Below, in pieces: positions 42,565 to 51,702 of a stretch of DNA of 64,000 nucleotides. Within the stretch, counting starts at the first letter, position 1. Each line of letters opens with the position of its first letter. The notes below the pieces were generated by a model. It saw only the letters and a list, made by a program, of their open reading frames with translations. It was not told where the DNA came from and ran no database searches. The position numbers were made by a program, and so were the translations under genes. The stretch is taken from NCBI RefSeq assembly GCF_010977555.1, contig NZ_CP048815.1:1604501-1668500 (forward strand). Direction: 5' to 3'. The DNA is from Caulobacter rhizosphaerae (GTDB lineage: Bacteria > Pseudomonadota > Alphaproteobacteria > Caulobacterales > Caulobacteraceae).

Positions 42565-44673
42565 CTACAGGCCCTGGGCGATCAGGGCCGGGGCGTCCTT
42601 CCAGCCCTTGCCCTCGGCGACCAGTCGTTCCAGCAGCTTCGACGGCCCCCAACGGGTCTGGCCGTTCTCGGCGCCGAGCACGCGCGCGGTCTCCAGCACC
42701 TTGTCCAGGCCGATCTGCTCGCCCCAGAACATCGGGCCGCCGGTATGGATGGGGAAGCCGTAGCCGTTGACCCAGGCGACGTCGATGTCGCTGGCCCGGA
42801 TCGCTATGCCTTCCTCCAGCTCCTTGGCGCCTTCGTTGACCAGGGGATGGAACAGGCGAGCCAGGATCTCCTCGTCCGTGAAGGTGCGCTGCTCGATGCC
42901 TTGGCGCTGGGCCTCGGCGGTGATGATCGCAATGGCCTCGGGATCGGGCAGGCGGTCGCGGCCTTCGTAGCGATAGAAGCCCGAACCCGAGCGCTGGCCG
43001 ATGCGTCCGGCCTCGACCATCCGCTCGACCAACTCGGGCATGCGTTCGTCGACGGGCAGGGTCTTCTTGCGGACGGCGCGGACGTTGACCGCCTGGGCCA
43101 TGCCGGCCAGGTCGCGCATGGCCAGCGGCCCCATGGCCATGCCGAACGCCTCGGCCACACGGTCGATCTGCTCCGGCGTCGCGCCGCGCTCCAGCATGTA
43201 TTCGGCGTTGACCGTGTAGTACTGCAGCATGCGGTTGCCGATGAAGCCGTCGCAGTTGCCGGCCAGCACCGGCGCCTTGCCGATCTGCTTGCCCAGCGCC
43301 ATCACCGTGGCGATGGTCTCCGCGCTGGTCTGGGAGCCGCGCACGGCCTCCAGCAGCTTCATCACGTTGGCCGGGCTGAAGAAGTGGGCGCCGATCACCT
43401 TGTCGGGGCGGCTGGTGGCCGAGGCGATCTGGTCGATGTCCAGCGACGAGGTGTTGGTGCCCAGGATGGCGTGCGGCGGCGTGGCCTTGTCCAGCAGGGC
43501 GAAGATCTCCTGCTTCAGGGCCATGTCCTCGAACACCGCCTCGATGGCCATGTCGACGTCGCCCAGGTCATCATAGCCGCCGATGGGTTGGATGCGGCCC
43601 AGGCGCTCGTCCATCTGGGCCTGGCTGATCGAGCCTCGCGATAGCGAGGTCTCGTAGGTCTTGCGCACCGCCGCCATGCCGCGCTCCAGCGCTTCGGCGT
43701 TGACGTCCAGCAGCTTGACCGCGATGCCGGCGTTGGCGAACGACATGGCGATGCCGCCCCCCATCAGGCCCGAGCCGATCACCACCACCTTGCGGACGGG
43801 CAGGGGCTTCACCTCGGCCGGCACGTCGGGGATCTTGCGAGCCTCACGCTCGGCGAAGAAGTAGTGGATCAGGGCCTTGCGCTGGTCGCTGGCCATCAGT
43901 TCGCCGAAAGCCTGGTTCTCGTAGGCCTTGGCCTCGTCGAAGCTTCGGTTCGTCGCCGCCTCGATGACGTCGACGATGCGGGCCGGGGCGATCTGGCCGC
44001 GCCACTTCTTGCGGTTCTTGGCGCGGAAGTCGTCGAACACCTTGGGATCGACGCCGCTGACCTTGTCGTTGCGGTCGCGCACCGGGGCCGGCGCGCCGTC
44101 GGTCGCCAGCTTCAGGGCGTAGGCGACCGAACCGGCCCGCAGATCGTCGACGATGGCGTCGATCACGCCCAGCCGCTCGGCCTCGACGGCGCCGAGGTGA
44201 CGGCCGGTGGTGACGGCCTCCAGGGCGACCTCCACGCCCGTCAGGCGCGGCAGGCGGATCGTGCCGCCGGCGCCGGGCAGCAGGCCCAGCTTAACCTCGG
44301 GCAAGCCGACCTTGGCGGAGGCGACGGCGACACGGGCGTGGGCCGTCAGCGCCAGTTCCAGACCGCCGCCCAGGGCCGTGCCGTGGATCGCGGCGACGAT
44401 CGGCTTGGGGCTGGCCTCGAACTGAGCCTGCAGGGTCTGCAGCCGGGGTTCGGCCGCGCTGTTGGGGGTGCCAAACTCGCTGATGTCGGCGCCGGCGATG
44501 AAGGTCGAGCCGCCGCCGATGACCACGACGGCCTTGACGCCGCTGTCGGCCAGGGCCCGCGCCAGGCCCTCGGCCAGTCCCGTGCGGACCGCCAGGCTCA
44601 GGGCGTTGACGGGCGGGTAGGCGACGGTGAGGACCGCGACCTCGTTCTCGACGGCGTATTCGACGGCGGACAT
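42565..44673 (-). CDS. fadJ: FadJ/FadB-like enoyl-CoA hydratase/3-hydroxyacyl-CoA dehydrogenase
   Basis: 702 residues, fused. N-terminal crotonase domain (about 1-190) has [16 protein letters not shown]; the 3-hydroxyacyl-CoA dehydrogenase domain starts near 293 with [20 protein letters not shown] and [13 protein letters not shown], and is followed by two C-terminal helical domains. It carries out the middle beta-oxidation steps. First gene of the unit fadJ-ACAD-ACAD. GGGAG is 6 bases before the ATG. Confidence 0.94.
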   Translation of the reverse strand: MSAVEYAVENEVAVLTVAYPPVNALSLAVRTGLAEGLARALADSGVKAVVVIGGGSTFIAGADISEFGTPNSAAEPRLQTLQAQFEASPKPIVAAIHGTALGGGLELALTAHARVAVASAKVGLPEVKLGLLPGAGGTIRLPRLTGVEVALEAVTTGRHLGAVEAERLGVIDAIVDDLRAGSVAYALKLATDGAPAPVRDRNDKVSGVDPKVFDDFRAKNRKKWRGQIAPARIVDVIEAATNRSFDEAKAYENQAFGELMASDQRKALIHYFFAEREARKIPDVPAEVKPLPVRKVVVIGSGLMGGGIAMSFANAGIAVKLLDVNAEALERGMAAVRKTYETSLSRGSISQAQMDERLGRIQPIGGYDDLGDVDMAIEAVFEDMALKQEIFALLDKATPPHAILGTNTSSLDIDQIASATSRPDKVIGAHFFSPANVMKLLEAVRGSQTSAETIATVMALGKQIGKAPVLAGNCDGFIGNRMLQYYTVNAEYMLERGATPEQIDRVAEAFGMAMGPLAMRDLAGMAQAVNVRAVRKKTLPVDERMPELVERMVEAGRIGQRSGSGFYRYEGRDRLPDPEAIAIITAEAQRQGIEQRTFTDEEILARLFHPLVNEGAKELEEGIAIRASDIDVAWVNGYGFPIHTGGPMFWGEQIGLDKVLETARVLGAENGQTRWGPSKLLERLVAEGKGWKDAPALIAQGL

Positions 44674-44753
44674 GGAAACTCCCGAAGCTGACGTCCTGTC
44701 TTACGCGCGGCGGGAAGGCGGCCTCAACCAAACCCGCGCGTTCGGGGGTTCTG

Positions 44754-44767
44754 ATCGCGCTTACGAT
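44754..44767. promoter_or_regulatory. ATCGC-N4-GCGAT palindrome, one mismatch
   Basis: ATCGC-GCTT-ACGAT, 80 bp upstream of the fadJ start in the space after the SDR at 44803. Candidate regulon operator. Confidence 0.5.
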
Positions 44768-44802
44768 GGTCCGGGCGATGACCCGGGACCGAGCCGCCGT
44801 CG

Positions 44803-45570
44803 CTAGGCCAGGGACTGGCCGTCGTCGGCGGCGAAGACGCCGCCGGTGATGGCGCTGGAGGCGTCCGAGCTCAGGAAGGTGACCAGCCCGTCCAGGTGGT
44901 CCGGGGTCATCACCCGGCGGCGAGGGAAGGTCTTGACCAGCTTCTGCCCGCCTTCGCCGGCCAGCCATTCTGCGTTCAGTTCGGTGACGATCCAGCCGGG
45001 ACAGATGGTGTTGACGTTGATCCCGTGACGGGCCCATTCCCGGGCCAGGCCCTTGCCCAGCATGGCGACGCCGGCCTTGGACGCTGAATAGGCCGTCAGC
45101 CCCGCCAGCGGCCGCAGCGAACCCACCGAGCCCAGCAGGATGACTCGGCCCCGCGACGGATCAGGCGAGGCGATCAGCCGGCGCGCCCCCTCCCGGGCCG
45201 TCAGATAGACGCCCTGGACATTGATCCGCAGAAGCTGGCCCAGGTCGTCGGCCGCCAGGTCGGTGGCCGGGCCCTGGGCGTTGACGCCGGCGTTGGCGAT
45301 GACGATGTCGACCGTGCCGAATGTCGCCTCCGCATGGTCATAGGCGGCCTGGATGGAGGCTTCGTCCTCCACGTCCATCTCGACGGGTTCGACCTGTCCG
45401 CCCTCCGCCCGGATCGCCTCGGCTAGCGATTGCAGCCGATCCAGACGGCGGGCGCCGGCGACGACCTTCACGCCCTGCGCCGCCAGCATCCGCGCGAACC
45501 GGGCGCCCAGTCCCGAGGAGGCGCCGGTCACCAGGGCGACGCGGCCGGTCAGGTCGAAGGGCGAGCTCAT
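44803..45570 (-). CDS. SDR family oxidoreductase
   Basis: 255 residues. TGASSGLG, NAG, LLGSVGS and YSASK are intact. Start 45570 with AGGAGAT upstream; the open frame further upstream is antisense of the phosphorylase-like gene. Probably a hydroxyacyl or alcohol dehydrogenase. Divergent from the Ap4A-phosphorylase-like gene with two near-copies of the regulon palindrome between. Confidence 0.92.
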   Translation of the reverse strand: MSSPFDLTGRVALVTGASSGLGARFARMLAAQGVKVVAGARRLDRLQSLAEAIRAEGGQVEPVEMDVEDEASIQAAYDHAEATFGTVDIVIANAGVNAQGPATDLAADDLGQLLRINVQGVYLTAREGARRLIASPDPSRGRVILLGSVGSLRPLAGLTAYSASKAGVAMLGKGLAREWARHGINVNTICPGWIVTELNAEWLAGEGGQKLVKTFPRRRVMTPDHLDGLVTFLSSDASSAITGGVFAADDGQSLA

Positions 45571-45584
45571 GGGGATCTCCTGTG

Positions 45585-45652
45585 TTCGCCAAGGCGATAG
45601 CGACCCGTCTACCGCCCGACGAGCGGCGGGTCCAAGGCATCGGATGCGCGAT
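45585..45652. promoter_or_regulatory. Two near-copies of the ATCGC-N4-GCGAT palindrome
   Basis: TTCGC-CAAG-GCGAT (45585-45598) and ATCGG-ATGC-GCGAT (45639-45652), each one base away from the consensus, 54 bp apart, in the 153-bp space between divergent genes. Confidence 0.5.
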
Positions 45653-45723
45653 GCCGACGTGAGGGCCCTCGCCGAGCGCCGGCGGGGGCAGAACAATGGC
45701 GGCGCACCGAACGGGAGACCAGC

Positions 45724-46548
45724 ATGACGATCCTGGATCTGAAGACCGCGATCAGCCGGGCTGAAGCCCATGCGCTTTCCACCGGCGCCTTGCTGCCGGT
45801 GGTCACCGAGCAACGGGTCGTCGAGGACGCTGGCATGGTCTTCCGGGTCGAATGGCTCTCGAGCCTGGCGATGAAGGACCTGGCGGCCAAGATGCCGCGC
45901 GCCGGCGACAAGTCGTCGACCAATCCGTTCCTGCCGTTCGAACAGGACCTGTTCGTCGCGGACCTGTCGGACACCCACGTGGCGATCCTCAACAAGTTCC
46001 AGGCGTTCGCCGGCCATCTTGTGCTGATCACCCGCCAGTTCGTCGAGCAGGGAGAACCGCTGGAGCGGGCCGATCTTGAGGCCTGCGCCCTGATGCTGGC
46101 GCAGAGCCCGGGGCTGATCTTCTTCAACAGCAACGGCCAGGCCGGCGCCAGCCAGCGGCATCGGCACCTGCAGTTCATCCCGGACTACGACCCGTCGGTG
46201 GCGGCGATGATCGGAACCTCGGCCCTGCCTTTCGCCCACCGGCTGCACCGCTTCGAAGCCGGTGCGTTCGACGACCTGCCCGCCGCCACCGACCGGCTGC
46301 TGGCGCTGGTCCAGGATGCTTACGGCATGCTGGAGCCCGGCCAGGCCGGCGAGCTGGCCGCCTACAATCTGCTGATCACCCGCGACTGGCTGATGGTCGT
46401 GCCGCGGCGCGTGGAGACGGCCGCGGGCGTATCGTTGTCGGCCCTGGGGTTCGCCGGACTGATCGGATTGCGCTCCCAGGACCAGTTCGACGCCGTGGAG
46501 GCGTTCGGGCCGATGGCCATGCTGGTGGAAGCCGCCGGACCGGCGTGA
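45724..46548 (+). CDS. ATP adenylyltransferase / Ap4A phosphorylase-like protein
   Basis: 274 residues. The HIT-like catalytic motif is RHRHLQFIP (HxHxQ type), with the preceding FNSNGQAGASQ and NKFQAFAGHLVLITR segments matching the Apa1/Apa2 family. The C-terminal part LITRDWLMVVPRR is the family's second conserved block. Known members phosphorolyse Ap4A and can also exchange AMP between APS and phosphate (ADP-sulfurylase). A link to APS metabolism in this region is inference. GGGAG lies before the ATG. Confidence 0.85.
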   Translation: MTILDLKTAISRAEAHALSTGALLPVVTEQRVVEDAGMVFRVEWLSSLAMKDLAAKMPRAGDKSSTNPFLPFEQDLFVADLSDTHVAILNKFQAFAGHLVLITRQFVEQGEPLERADLEACALMLAQSPGLIFFNSNGQAGASQRHRHLQFIPDYDPSVAAMIGTSALPFAHRLHRFEAGAFDDLPAATDRLLALVQDAYGMLEPGQAGELAAYNLLITRDWLMVVPRRVETAAGVSLSALGFAGLIGLRSQDQFDAVEAFGPMAMLVEAAGPA

Positions 46549-46551
46549 CGA

Positions 46552-47715
46552 TCAATAGAGGCTGGCCAGCAGTTCCTTCTCGAAGGGGATGCGTTCGTCC
46601 AGCCGGCCTTCGCGGACCTTGTCCGTCCAATCGGGATCCGCCAGCAGGGCGCGGCCGACCGCGATCAGGTCGAACTCGCCGGCCGCCATCAGCGCCTCGA
46701 CCCGCTCGACGCCATCGAGGGCGGCGTCGGCGAAGCTGACCGTCGCGCTGTTGACCTGGCCCGGCGCGGTCTTGGCGGTCGAGGCCACGCCGGCCAGGCC
46801 GACGCTGCCGACGGCGATGACGGGTTTGCCCGTGATCTCCCGGGTCCAGCCGGCCAAGGTCTTTTCCGACAGGTCGCGGAAGCCCGCCTCCCAGAAGCGC
46901 CGGGTCGAGGCGTGGAAGATCGTCACGCCGGCGTCGGACAGCGGCCCCAGAAGCGTCTCCAGCTCGCGCGGCGTCTGGGCCAGCCGGGCGCGATAGTCCT
47001 GCTGCTTGAACTGCGACCAGCGGAACGACAGCGGGAAGTCGGGACCGACCTTGCGCCGGATCGCCTTGACCACCTCGACCCCGAAGCGGGCCCGCGCGGC
47101 CAGGGTGGGACCGCCCCAGGGATCGTTCCGGCGATTGGTCTCGTGCCAGAAGAAGGTGTCGATCAGATAGCCGTGGGCGGCGTGCAGCTCGACCCCGTCG
47201 AAGCCCAGGACCTGGGCGTGGCCCGCCGCGACCGCATAGGCGTCGATGACGTCGGCGATGTCGGTCTCGCTCATCGGCTTGGTCAGGTGGGTGGTGTTCT
47301 CGAAGGCGTTGAGGTTCTCCGAGGGGCCAAAGCCCGGAACCTCGCGGTCGGGCGCCATGCCGATCTCGCGGAAGCTGCCGGTGTGCCACAGCTGCGGCAT
47401 GATCCTGCCGCCCTCGGCATGGACGGCCTCGACCACCCGCTTCCAGCCCGCCAGCGAGGCCTCGCCATAGAACCGCGGCACGTTCTCATAGCTGTGCGCC
47501 GAGGGGTGACCGATATAGGTGGCCTCGGTGACGATCAGGCCCACCCCGCCCCGGGCGCGTCGGGCGTAGTACTGGACCACGTCGTCGTGCGGGATCTCGT
47601 CGGGGCAGAAATACCGCGACATCGGCGCCATCACGACGCGATTCTTCAGGGTCAGCGGGCCAACGGCGAGCGGTTGGAACAGCGGACTTTGCTCGTCGCC
47701 GGAACCGGCCGTCAT
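46552..47715 (-). CDS. Old-yellow-enzyme-type NADH:flavin oxidoreductase
   Basis: 387 residues, an FMN-binding TIM barrel. NRVVMAPMSRYF at the first strand, HAAHGYLIDTFFWHETNRRN with the substrate-contact histidines, and GRALLADPDW at the phosphate end. It is similar to 12-oxophytodienoate or 2,4-dienoyl-CoA reductase-type enzymes, so it may reduce an enone or dienoyl-CoA intermediate. Start 47715 has GAGGAAG upstream; the long frame beyond is antisense of the CoA-ligase gene. Confidence 0.92.
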   Translation of the reverse strand: MTAGSGDEQSPLFQPLAVGPLTLKNRVVMAPMSRYFCPDEIPHDDVVQYYARRARGGVGLIVTEATYIGHPSAHSYENVPRFYGEASLAGWKRVVEAVHAEGGRIMPQLWHTGSFREIGMAPDREVPGFGPSENLNAFENTTHLTKPMSETDIADVIDAYAVAAGHAQVLGFDGVELHAAHGYLIDTFFWHETNRRNDPWGGPTLAARARFGVEVVKAIRRKVGPDFPLSFRWSQFKQQDYRARLAQTPRELETLLGPLSDAGVTIFHASTRRFWEAGFRDLSEKTLAGWTREITGKPVIAVGSVGLAGVASTAKTAPGQVNSATVSFADAALDGVERVEALMAAGEFDLIAVGRALLADPDWTDKVREGRLDERIPFEKELLASLY

Positions 47716-47791
47716 ATCGTCTTCCTCGGGCGCAACCTGGATGCGGATCGTGGCGTCCGCAGCCTGGCGGCGCCACCTTGTTCGGCCGATT

Positions 47792-47805
47792 ATCGCATGC
47801 CCGAT
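47792..47805. promoter_or_regulatory. ATCGC-N4-GCGAT palindrome, one mismatch
   Basis: ATCGC-ATGC-CCGAT in the 192-bp space between the divergent oxidoreductase and CoA-ligase genes. Confidence 0.5.
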
Positions 47806-47907
47806 CAACCGCGCCGCTGGCTTCGATCCGAGGGTTGGGGCCAATATACAACTCTGCGACAACGCCGCGTCAGACGGCGCGCCCGCGGGCCTTAGGGAAC
47901 ACCGAGC

Positions 47908-49290
47908 ATGCTCGACGCCGCCGCCGATCCTTCCGACGCCATGGCGCTCAACCCGTCGGGCAACAGCGTCGCGTACCAGAGGGAGAACGTCGCCAAGTGG
48001 AGCGACAAGCCTTTCCTGGACGCGGTGGAAACGGCCTCGCGGGCGGAGATCGAGGCTCTGCAGGAAAACAAGCTCCTGGAGCAGCTGGCCTGGGTGGCGG
48101 AGCGATCGGCGATCGTGCGCGAGGTGTGGAGCGCGGCCGGGGTGGACCCGCTGAGCATCACGTCCCTGGACGACTTCAAGGCCCGCGCGCCGTTCATGGA
48201 CAAGGACACGCTTCGAGACTTCCGCGACCGCCACGACGACCCCTTCGGCGGCGTGCTCTGCGTCGATCGGGCCGAGATCCACAACATCGGGTCCAGTTCG
48301 GGCACGACCGGCGATCCCACCCTCTTCGCCGAACGCTGGAACCGGCCCTACGAGGGGCCCTTCACCCCTCGGGAATACTGGCACCTGGGCCTGCGTCCCG
48401 GCGACTATGTGCTGGAGCTGAGCACGGTCCTGCGGGGCGTGGCCCATCGCATCACCCGGGCGGCCGGCGCCATTCCGCTGATGCTCAACCACGATCCCAA
48501 CGAGGTGGAGCAGGCGGTCGAGTGGATCCTGAAGTACCGGCCGACGATCTTCTTCATGCTGTCCTCGCCGGTGATCTACGGCCTGGAGCGGCTGGAGCGG
48601 GAGAAGGGGATCGACATGGTCGACCTGTTTTCCAGCTTCAAGGCCTGCATCTACGGCGGCGAGCCGATCGGGCCGCGCATGCAGCGGACGATGGATCGCT
48701 GGGGCGTCAAGGTGTTCGAATTTTCCAGCCTGGGCGATTCCGGCACGATCTGGGAGTGCCAGGCCAAGGACGGGTTCCACGCCTGGGAGGACATCGCCAT
48801 CGTCGAGGTTCTGGAGCCGGGCGGCGATCGCCATGTCGCCGACGGCGAGGGCGGCGAACTGGTGGTGACGGCCATCCACAACAAGACCGACCCGCTGATC
48901 CGCTACCGGTCCGGCGACTTCGTCCGCTACACCAAGGCGCCCTGCGCCTGCGGCCGAGAGCACGTGCGGCTGTGGCTGGCCGGCCGACTGGGCGACGAGG
49001 TGGTCGTCGACGGCGTTTCGATCCTGCCGCGCGACATCTGGACGGCGGTCGAGGAAGTGCCCGAGACCGCCGCCGCCCTGTTCCAGATCATCCGCCCGCA
49101 ACGCGAGCTTACCGAGCTGAAGCTCCGCGTCGGCTATGACGGCGAGCCGGACCTGGAGGACGTCGCCCGCCGGGTGGCCGACCAGGTCGAGGCGCGCATC
49201 AAGATCCGCCCGCAGGTCGAGCTGATCCCCAACAGCGAACTGATCAAGCTGGGCCCGCCCCACAAGATCCCCCGCGTCGCAAAGGCCTGA
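47908..49290 (+). CDS. PaaK-like acyl-CoA ligase (AMP-forming)
   Basis: 460 residues, phenylacetate-CoA ligase group of the ANL superfamily. P-loop IGSSSGTTGDPTLFAERW, A5-like YGGEPIG and FEFSSLGDSG, and hinge region PLIRYRSGDFVRYT followed by the C-terminal domain. It activates a carboxylic acid to its CoA thioester, the likely entry to beta-oxidation here. AGGGA is 9 bases before the ATG. Two bases separate it from the next gene. Confidence 0.9.
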   Translation: MLDAAADPSDAMALNPSGNSVAYQRENVAKWSDKPFLDAVETASRAEIEALQENKLLEQLAWVAERSAIVREVWSAAGVDPLSITSLDDFKARAPFMDKDTLRDFRDRHDDPFGGVLCVDRAEIHNIGSSSGTTGDPTLFAERWNRPYEGPFTPREYWHLGLRPGDYVLELSTVLRGVAHRITRAAGAIPLMLNHDPNEVEQAVEWILKYRPTIFFMLSSPVIYGLERLEREKGIDMVDLFSSFKACIYGGEPIGPRMQRTMDRWGVKVFEFSSLGDSGTIWECQAKDGFHAWEDIAIVEVLEPGGDRHVADGEGGELVVTAIHNKTDPLIRYRSGDFVRYTKAPCACGREHVRLWLAGRLGDEVVVDGVSILPRDIWTAVEEVPETAAALFQIIRPQRELTELKLRVGYDGEPDLEDVARRVADQVEARIKIRPQVELIPNSELIKLGPPHKIPRVAKA

Positions 49291-49292
49291 GG

Positions 49293-50000
49293 ATGACCAC
49301 AGCCGTGCTGGATGCTCCGCCCGTGACCTCGGCCGCCCTGACCTTCGACGCGCCGGACGCGATCTGGGGCGTCGGCAGCGCGCCCATGGCCAGCGGCCTG
49401 GTCCATTATCCGCTCTCGAACCGGGACGTCCTGGCCGACGTCGACTGGGCCGAGGGGCAACTGCGCGCGCTGGGCGTCGAGGCGGGCTCGTTGATCGACC
49501 TGGTGCATAACTACAGCGAGTGCGGCCAGTTCTGGCCCTACTACCTGGCCGGGATGCGGCTGGGCGCGCAGGTGATGAACGGCATGGCCACGCCCTGGGA
49601 CGTGGGGCGCATCGAGATGTACGCCCGGCGCTTCCCCTTGCGCGCCGTGCTCGGCGTTAGTCCGCAGACCGTCGAAGGCATGGCCGCATTCGGCCTTGAT
49701 GCGGCCAGGGTGTTCGCCGCCGTGCCGGTGGTCGGCGCGCGGGGCGCGGCCGCCTCGGCGCTGGAGGCGCTGAACCTGCACCCCCATCGCATGACGCCTC
49801 TTGGTCCGCTGATCCTGATCGCCGCGCCCGGCGAGGACGCCGCGGCCTATGACACGGCGGAGTGGATCCTGGAGACCGACGGCGAGGGACGCATCCTGGT
49901 CACGTCCGGCGCCAAGCGCGCCGCGCGCTACGATCGGCTGGACACGGGCTACCGGGGCCAGGTCGCCGACGGGGTCGTGAAGCTCGAGGCCGGGGCATGA
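49293..50000 (+). CDS. Shrunken ligase-like protein (degenerate ANL fold), unknown function
   Basis: 235 residues. No domain is obvious at first sight, but by eye it aligns in order with the preceding CoA ligase: GSAPMASGLVHYPLS with the P-loop region, RLGAQVMNGMA with AAGAIPLMLNH, YARRFPLRAVLGVSPQTVEGM with KYRPTIFFMLSSPVIYGL, and GRILVTSGAKRAARYDRLDTGYRG with GELVVTAIHNKTDPLIRYRSGD. The P-loop Ser/Thr/Gly residues and the whole C-terminal domain are missing, so it should not adenylate alone. It may be a companion subunit of the ligase. Tightly coupled on both sides. Confidence 0.7.
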   Translation: MTTAVLDAPPVTSAALTFDAPDAIWGVGSAPMASGLVHYPLSNRDVLADVDWAEGQLRALGVEAGSLIDLVHNYSECGQFWPYYLAGMRLGAQVMNGMATPWDVGRIEMYARRFPLRAVLGVSPQTVEGMAAFGLDAARVFAAVPVVGARGAAASALEALNLHPHRMTPLGPLILIAAPGEDAAAYDTAEWILETDGEGRILVTSGAKRAARYDRLDTGYRGQVADGVVKLEAGA

Positions 50001-50563
50001 CCGAGCCCCGCGTCCTGGAGCGGCTGGACCGGATCGAGTCCCACCTGGCGATCCAGCAACTGGCCGTCCGCTACGCCATGGCCGTCGACCGGCGCGACAT
50101 CGACGAATGGCTGGGCATGTTCGTCGAGGACATCGACTGCGGGCGGCGCGGCAAGGGGCGCGAGGCCCTGCGCGGCTTCATCGAGCCGGCCGTGCGCGAC
50201 TTCTATCGCACCGTCCACACCATCACCGGCCACGCCATCGACCGCATCGACGGCGACGTCGCCGAAGGCCGCGTCTACTGCCGGGCCGAGCATGAGTTCG
50301 GCGACCAGTGGATCGTCCAGGCCATCTGCTATTTCGACACCTATGAGCGGCGGGACGGGGTCTGGTACTTCGCCCGGCGGGTCGAGGACTTCTTCTACAC
50401 CTGCGACGTGCTGGAGAGGCCGCAGGACGCGGATTTCGCGCGCTGGCCCGGTCCGACGCCCAAGCACGCGCCGCCGATGATGCTGCCGCGCTTCCCGACC
50501 TGGAAGAGTTTCTGGGGCGATGCGGACGTCTCGGCGATCACCCGCCGGCCGGCGGCGCCTTAG
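49997..50563 (+). CDS. SnoaL-like (NTF2-fold) protein
   Basis: 188 residues. The N-terminal helix LDRIESHLAIQQLAVRYAMAVDRRDIDEWLGMFVEDIDC is the standard opening of SnoaL_4-type NTF2-fold proteins found in aromatic, steroid and terpenoid clusters. The family includes hydratases, isomerases and non-catalytic binding proteins, so the reaction is open. Overlaps the previous gene by ATGA. Last gene of the CoA-ligase unit. Confidence 0.85.
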   Translation: MTEPRVLERLDRIESHLAIQQLAVRYAMAVDRRDIDEWLGMFVEDIDCGRRGKGREALRGFIEPAVRDFYRTVHTITGHAIDRIDGDVAEGRVYCRAEHEFGDQWIVQAICYFDTYERRDGVWYFARRVEDFFYTCDVLERPQDADFARWPGPTPKHAPPMMLPRFPTWKSFWGDADVSAITRRPAAP

Positions 50564-50591
50564 ATCTCGACGGCGACAGGAACAATTTGTC

Positions 50592-50699
50592 TTCCTCATC
50601 CTGAGGCGCCCGCGCAGCGGGCCTCGAAGAACGCCGGGCGGCTCAGTCTGTGCGTCCTTCGAGGCTCGCCGCTCGCGACGAGCACCTCAGGATGAGGTG
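50592..50699. repeat. Family B palindromic intergenic repeat, copy 4 (subtype I)
   Basis: TTCCTCATCCTGAGGCGCCC on the left and GCACCTCAGGATGAGG on the right are inverted. TGCGTCCTTCGAGGCTCGCC and GGGCCTCGAAGAACGC lie inside, so the blocks are arranged inside-out relative to copy 1. Between the convergent ends of the SnoaL-like and SDR genes. Confidence 0.8.
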
Positions 50700-50737
50700 G
50701 ATTTGAGAACGCCCCAGAGCCGTGGTGGGAGTGGCCC

Positions 50738-51541
50738 TCACCCCGCCAGGAAGTCGCGCAGGTCGGGCATGTGCGGCGCGTGGGACTGGGCGCCGCCATC
50801 GACGCTGTAGACCTGACCATTGACGAAGGCGGATTCCGCGGACGCCAGGTAGACCGCCATCCAGCCGATGTCCTCCGGCACTCCGCCGCGGGGAACGGTG
50901 TTCTGCCGCAGCAGGGCTTTTTCGAGCTTGGCGCGCCGTTCGTCGGTGACCGGTTTGGTCGGGATGTAGCCGGGAGAGATGGCGTTGCAGCGCACGCCGT
51001 CGATCCCGTGCTGGGCGGCGACATAGCGGGTCAGGGTCGCCAGGCCGGCCTTCGAGCAGGCATAGGCCGTGTTGCCCAGGTCGCCCAGGAACATCGAGTT
51101 CGAGCAGATGTTGATGATCGCGCCGCCGCCCTGGCGGACCATGTGCGGGACGGCTTCCCGGCACATCAGCATCGGGCCGCGCAGGTTGATCGCCATCAGC
51201 GTGTCCCACAACTCGACACTCTGTTTCAGCAGCGGGCCGTCCTGGGTGGCCGACAGGAAGGTGGCGGCGGCGTTGTTGACCACGACGTCGATCCTGCCGA
51301 AGGCGGCGACCGTGTCGGCGACCACGGCCTTGACCGAGTCCTCCGAGCCGATGTCGCAAGCCATGGCGATCGCTTCGCCGCCGCCGGCGCGCAGTCGCTC
51401 GGCCGTGGCTTCCGCCTTGTCCAGCGCGATGTCGGCGATCACGACCGGCGCGCCCTGGGCCACGAACAGTTCGGCCGTGGCCGCGCCGATGCCCGACGCC
51501 GCGCCGGTGATGATGGAAACCAAACCTGCCAGTCGCGTCAT
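50738..51541 (-). CDS. SDR family oxidoreductase
   Basis: 267 residues. TGAASGIG, VNNAAAT, INICSNS and YACSK make a classical SDR. A proline and histidine-rich tail (GGAQSHAPHMPDLRDFLAG) extends past the usual end. Start 51541; the longer upstream frame is not supported. Divergent from the maoC unit across an exact regulon palindrome. Confidence 0.92.
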   Translation of the reverse strand: MTRLAGLVSIITGAASGIGAATAELFVAQGAPVVIADIALDKAEATAERLRAGGGEAIAMACDIGSEDSVKAVVADTVAAFGRIDVVVNNAAATFLSATQDGPLLKQSVELWDTLMAINLRGPMLMCREAVPHMVRQGGGAIINICSNSMFLGDLGNTAYACSKAGLATLTRYVAAQHGIDGVRCNAISPGYIPTKPVTDERRAKLEKALLRQNTVPRGGVPEDIGWMAVYLASAESAFVNGQVYSVDGGAQSHAPHMPDLRDFLAG

Positions 51542-51551
51542 GATCTCGATC

Positions 51552-51630
51552 CTGTTGCGATCCCCCGATCTAGGTAAGGGATGGTCTTCGCGCCGTCGCG
51601 TGGCGCGAGGCGCTTGATCGCAACAGCGAT
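51552..51630. promoter_or_regulatory. ATCGC-N4-GCGAT palindrome plus an 11-bp distant inverted repeat
   Basis: Exact ATCGC-AACA-GCGAT at 51617-51630. In addition, CTGTTGCGATC (51552-51562) and GATCGCAACAG (51616-51626) are perfect inverted repeats, so the distal site carries one full half plus the spacer in opposite orientation. Two binding sites about 64 bp apart would allow DNA looping between the divergent SDR and maoC promoters. Confidence 0.7.
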
Positions 51631-51702
51631 AGCCTTTGGCGCGGACTCGCCCCCGCCTCGCGCCCGTGGGATTCAAACGGACAGTCGTCCGCGAGGAGTT
51701 CC

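Noticed and set aside
47716..49263. Extending the old-yellow-enzyme upstream to 903 residues
   Set aside because: The extension is antisense to the CoA ligase; the canonical N-terminus and a GAGGAAG site support 47715.
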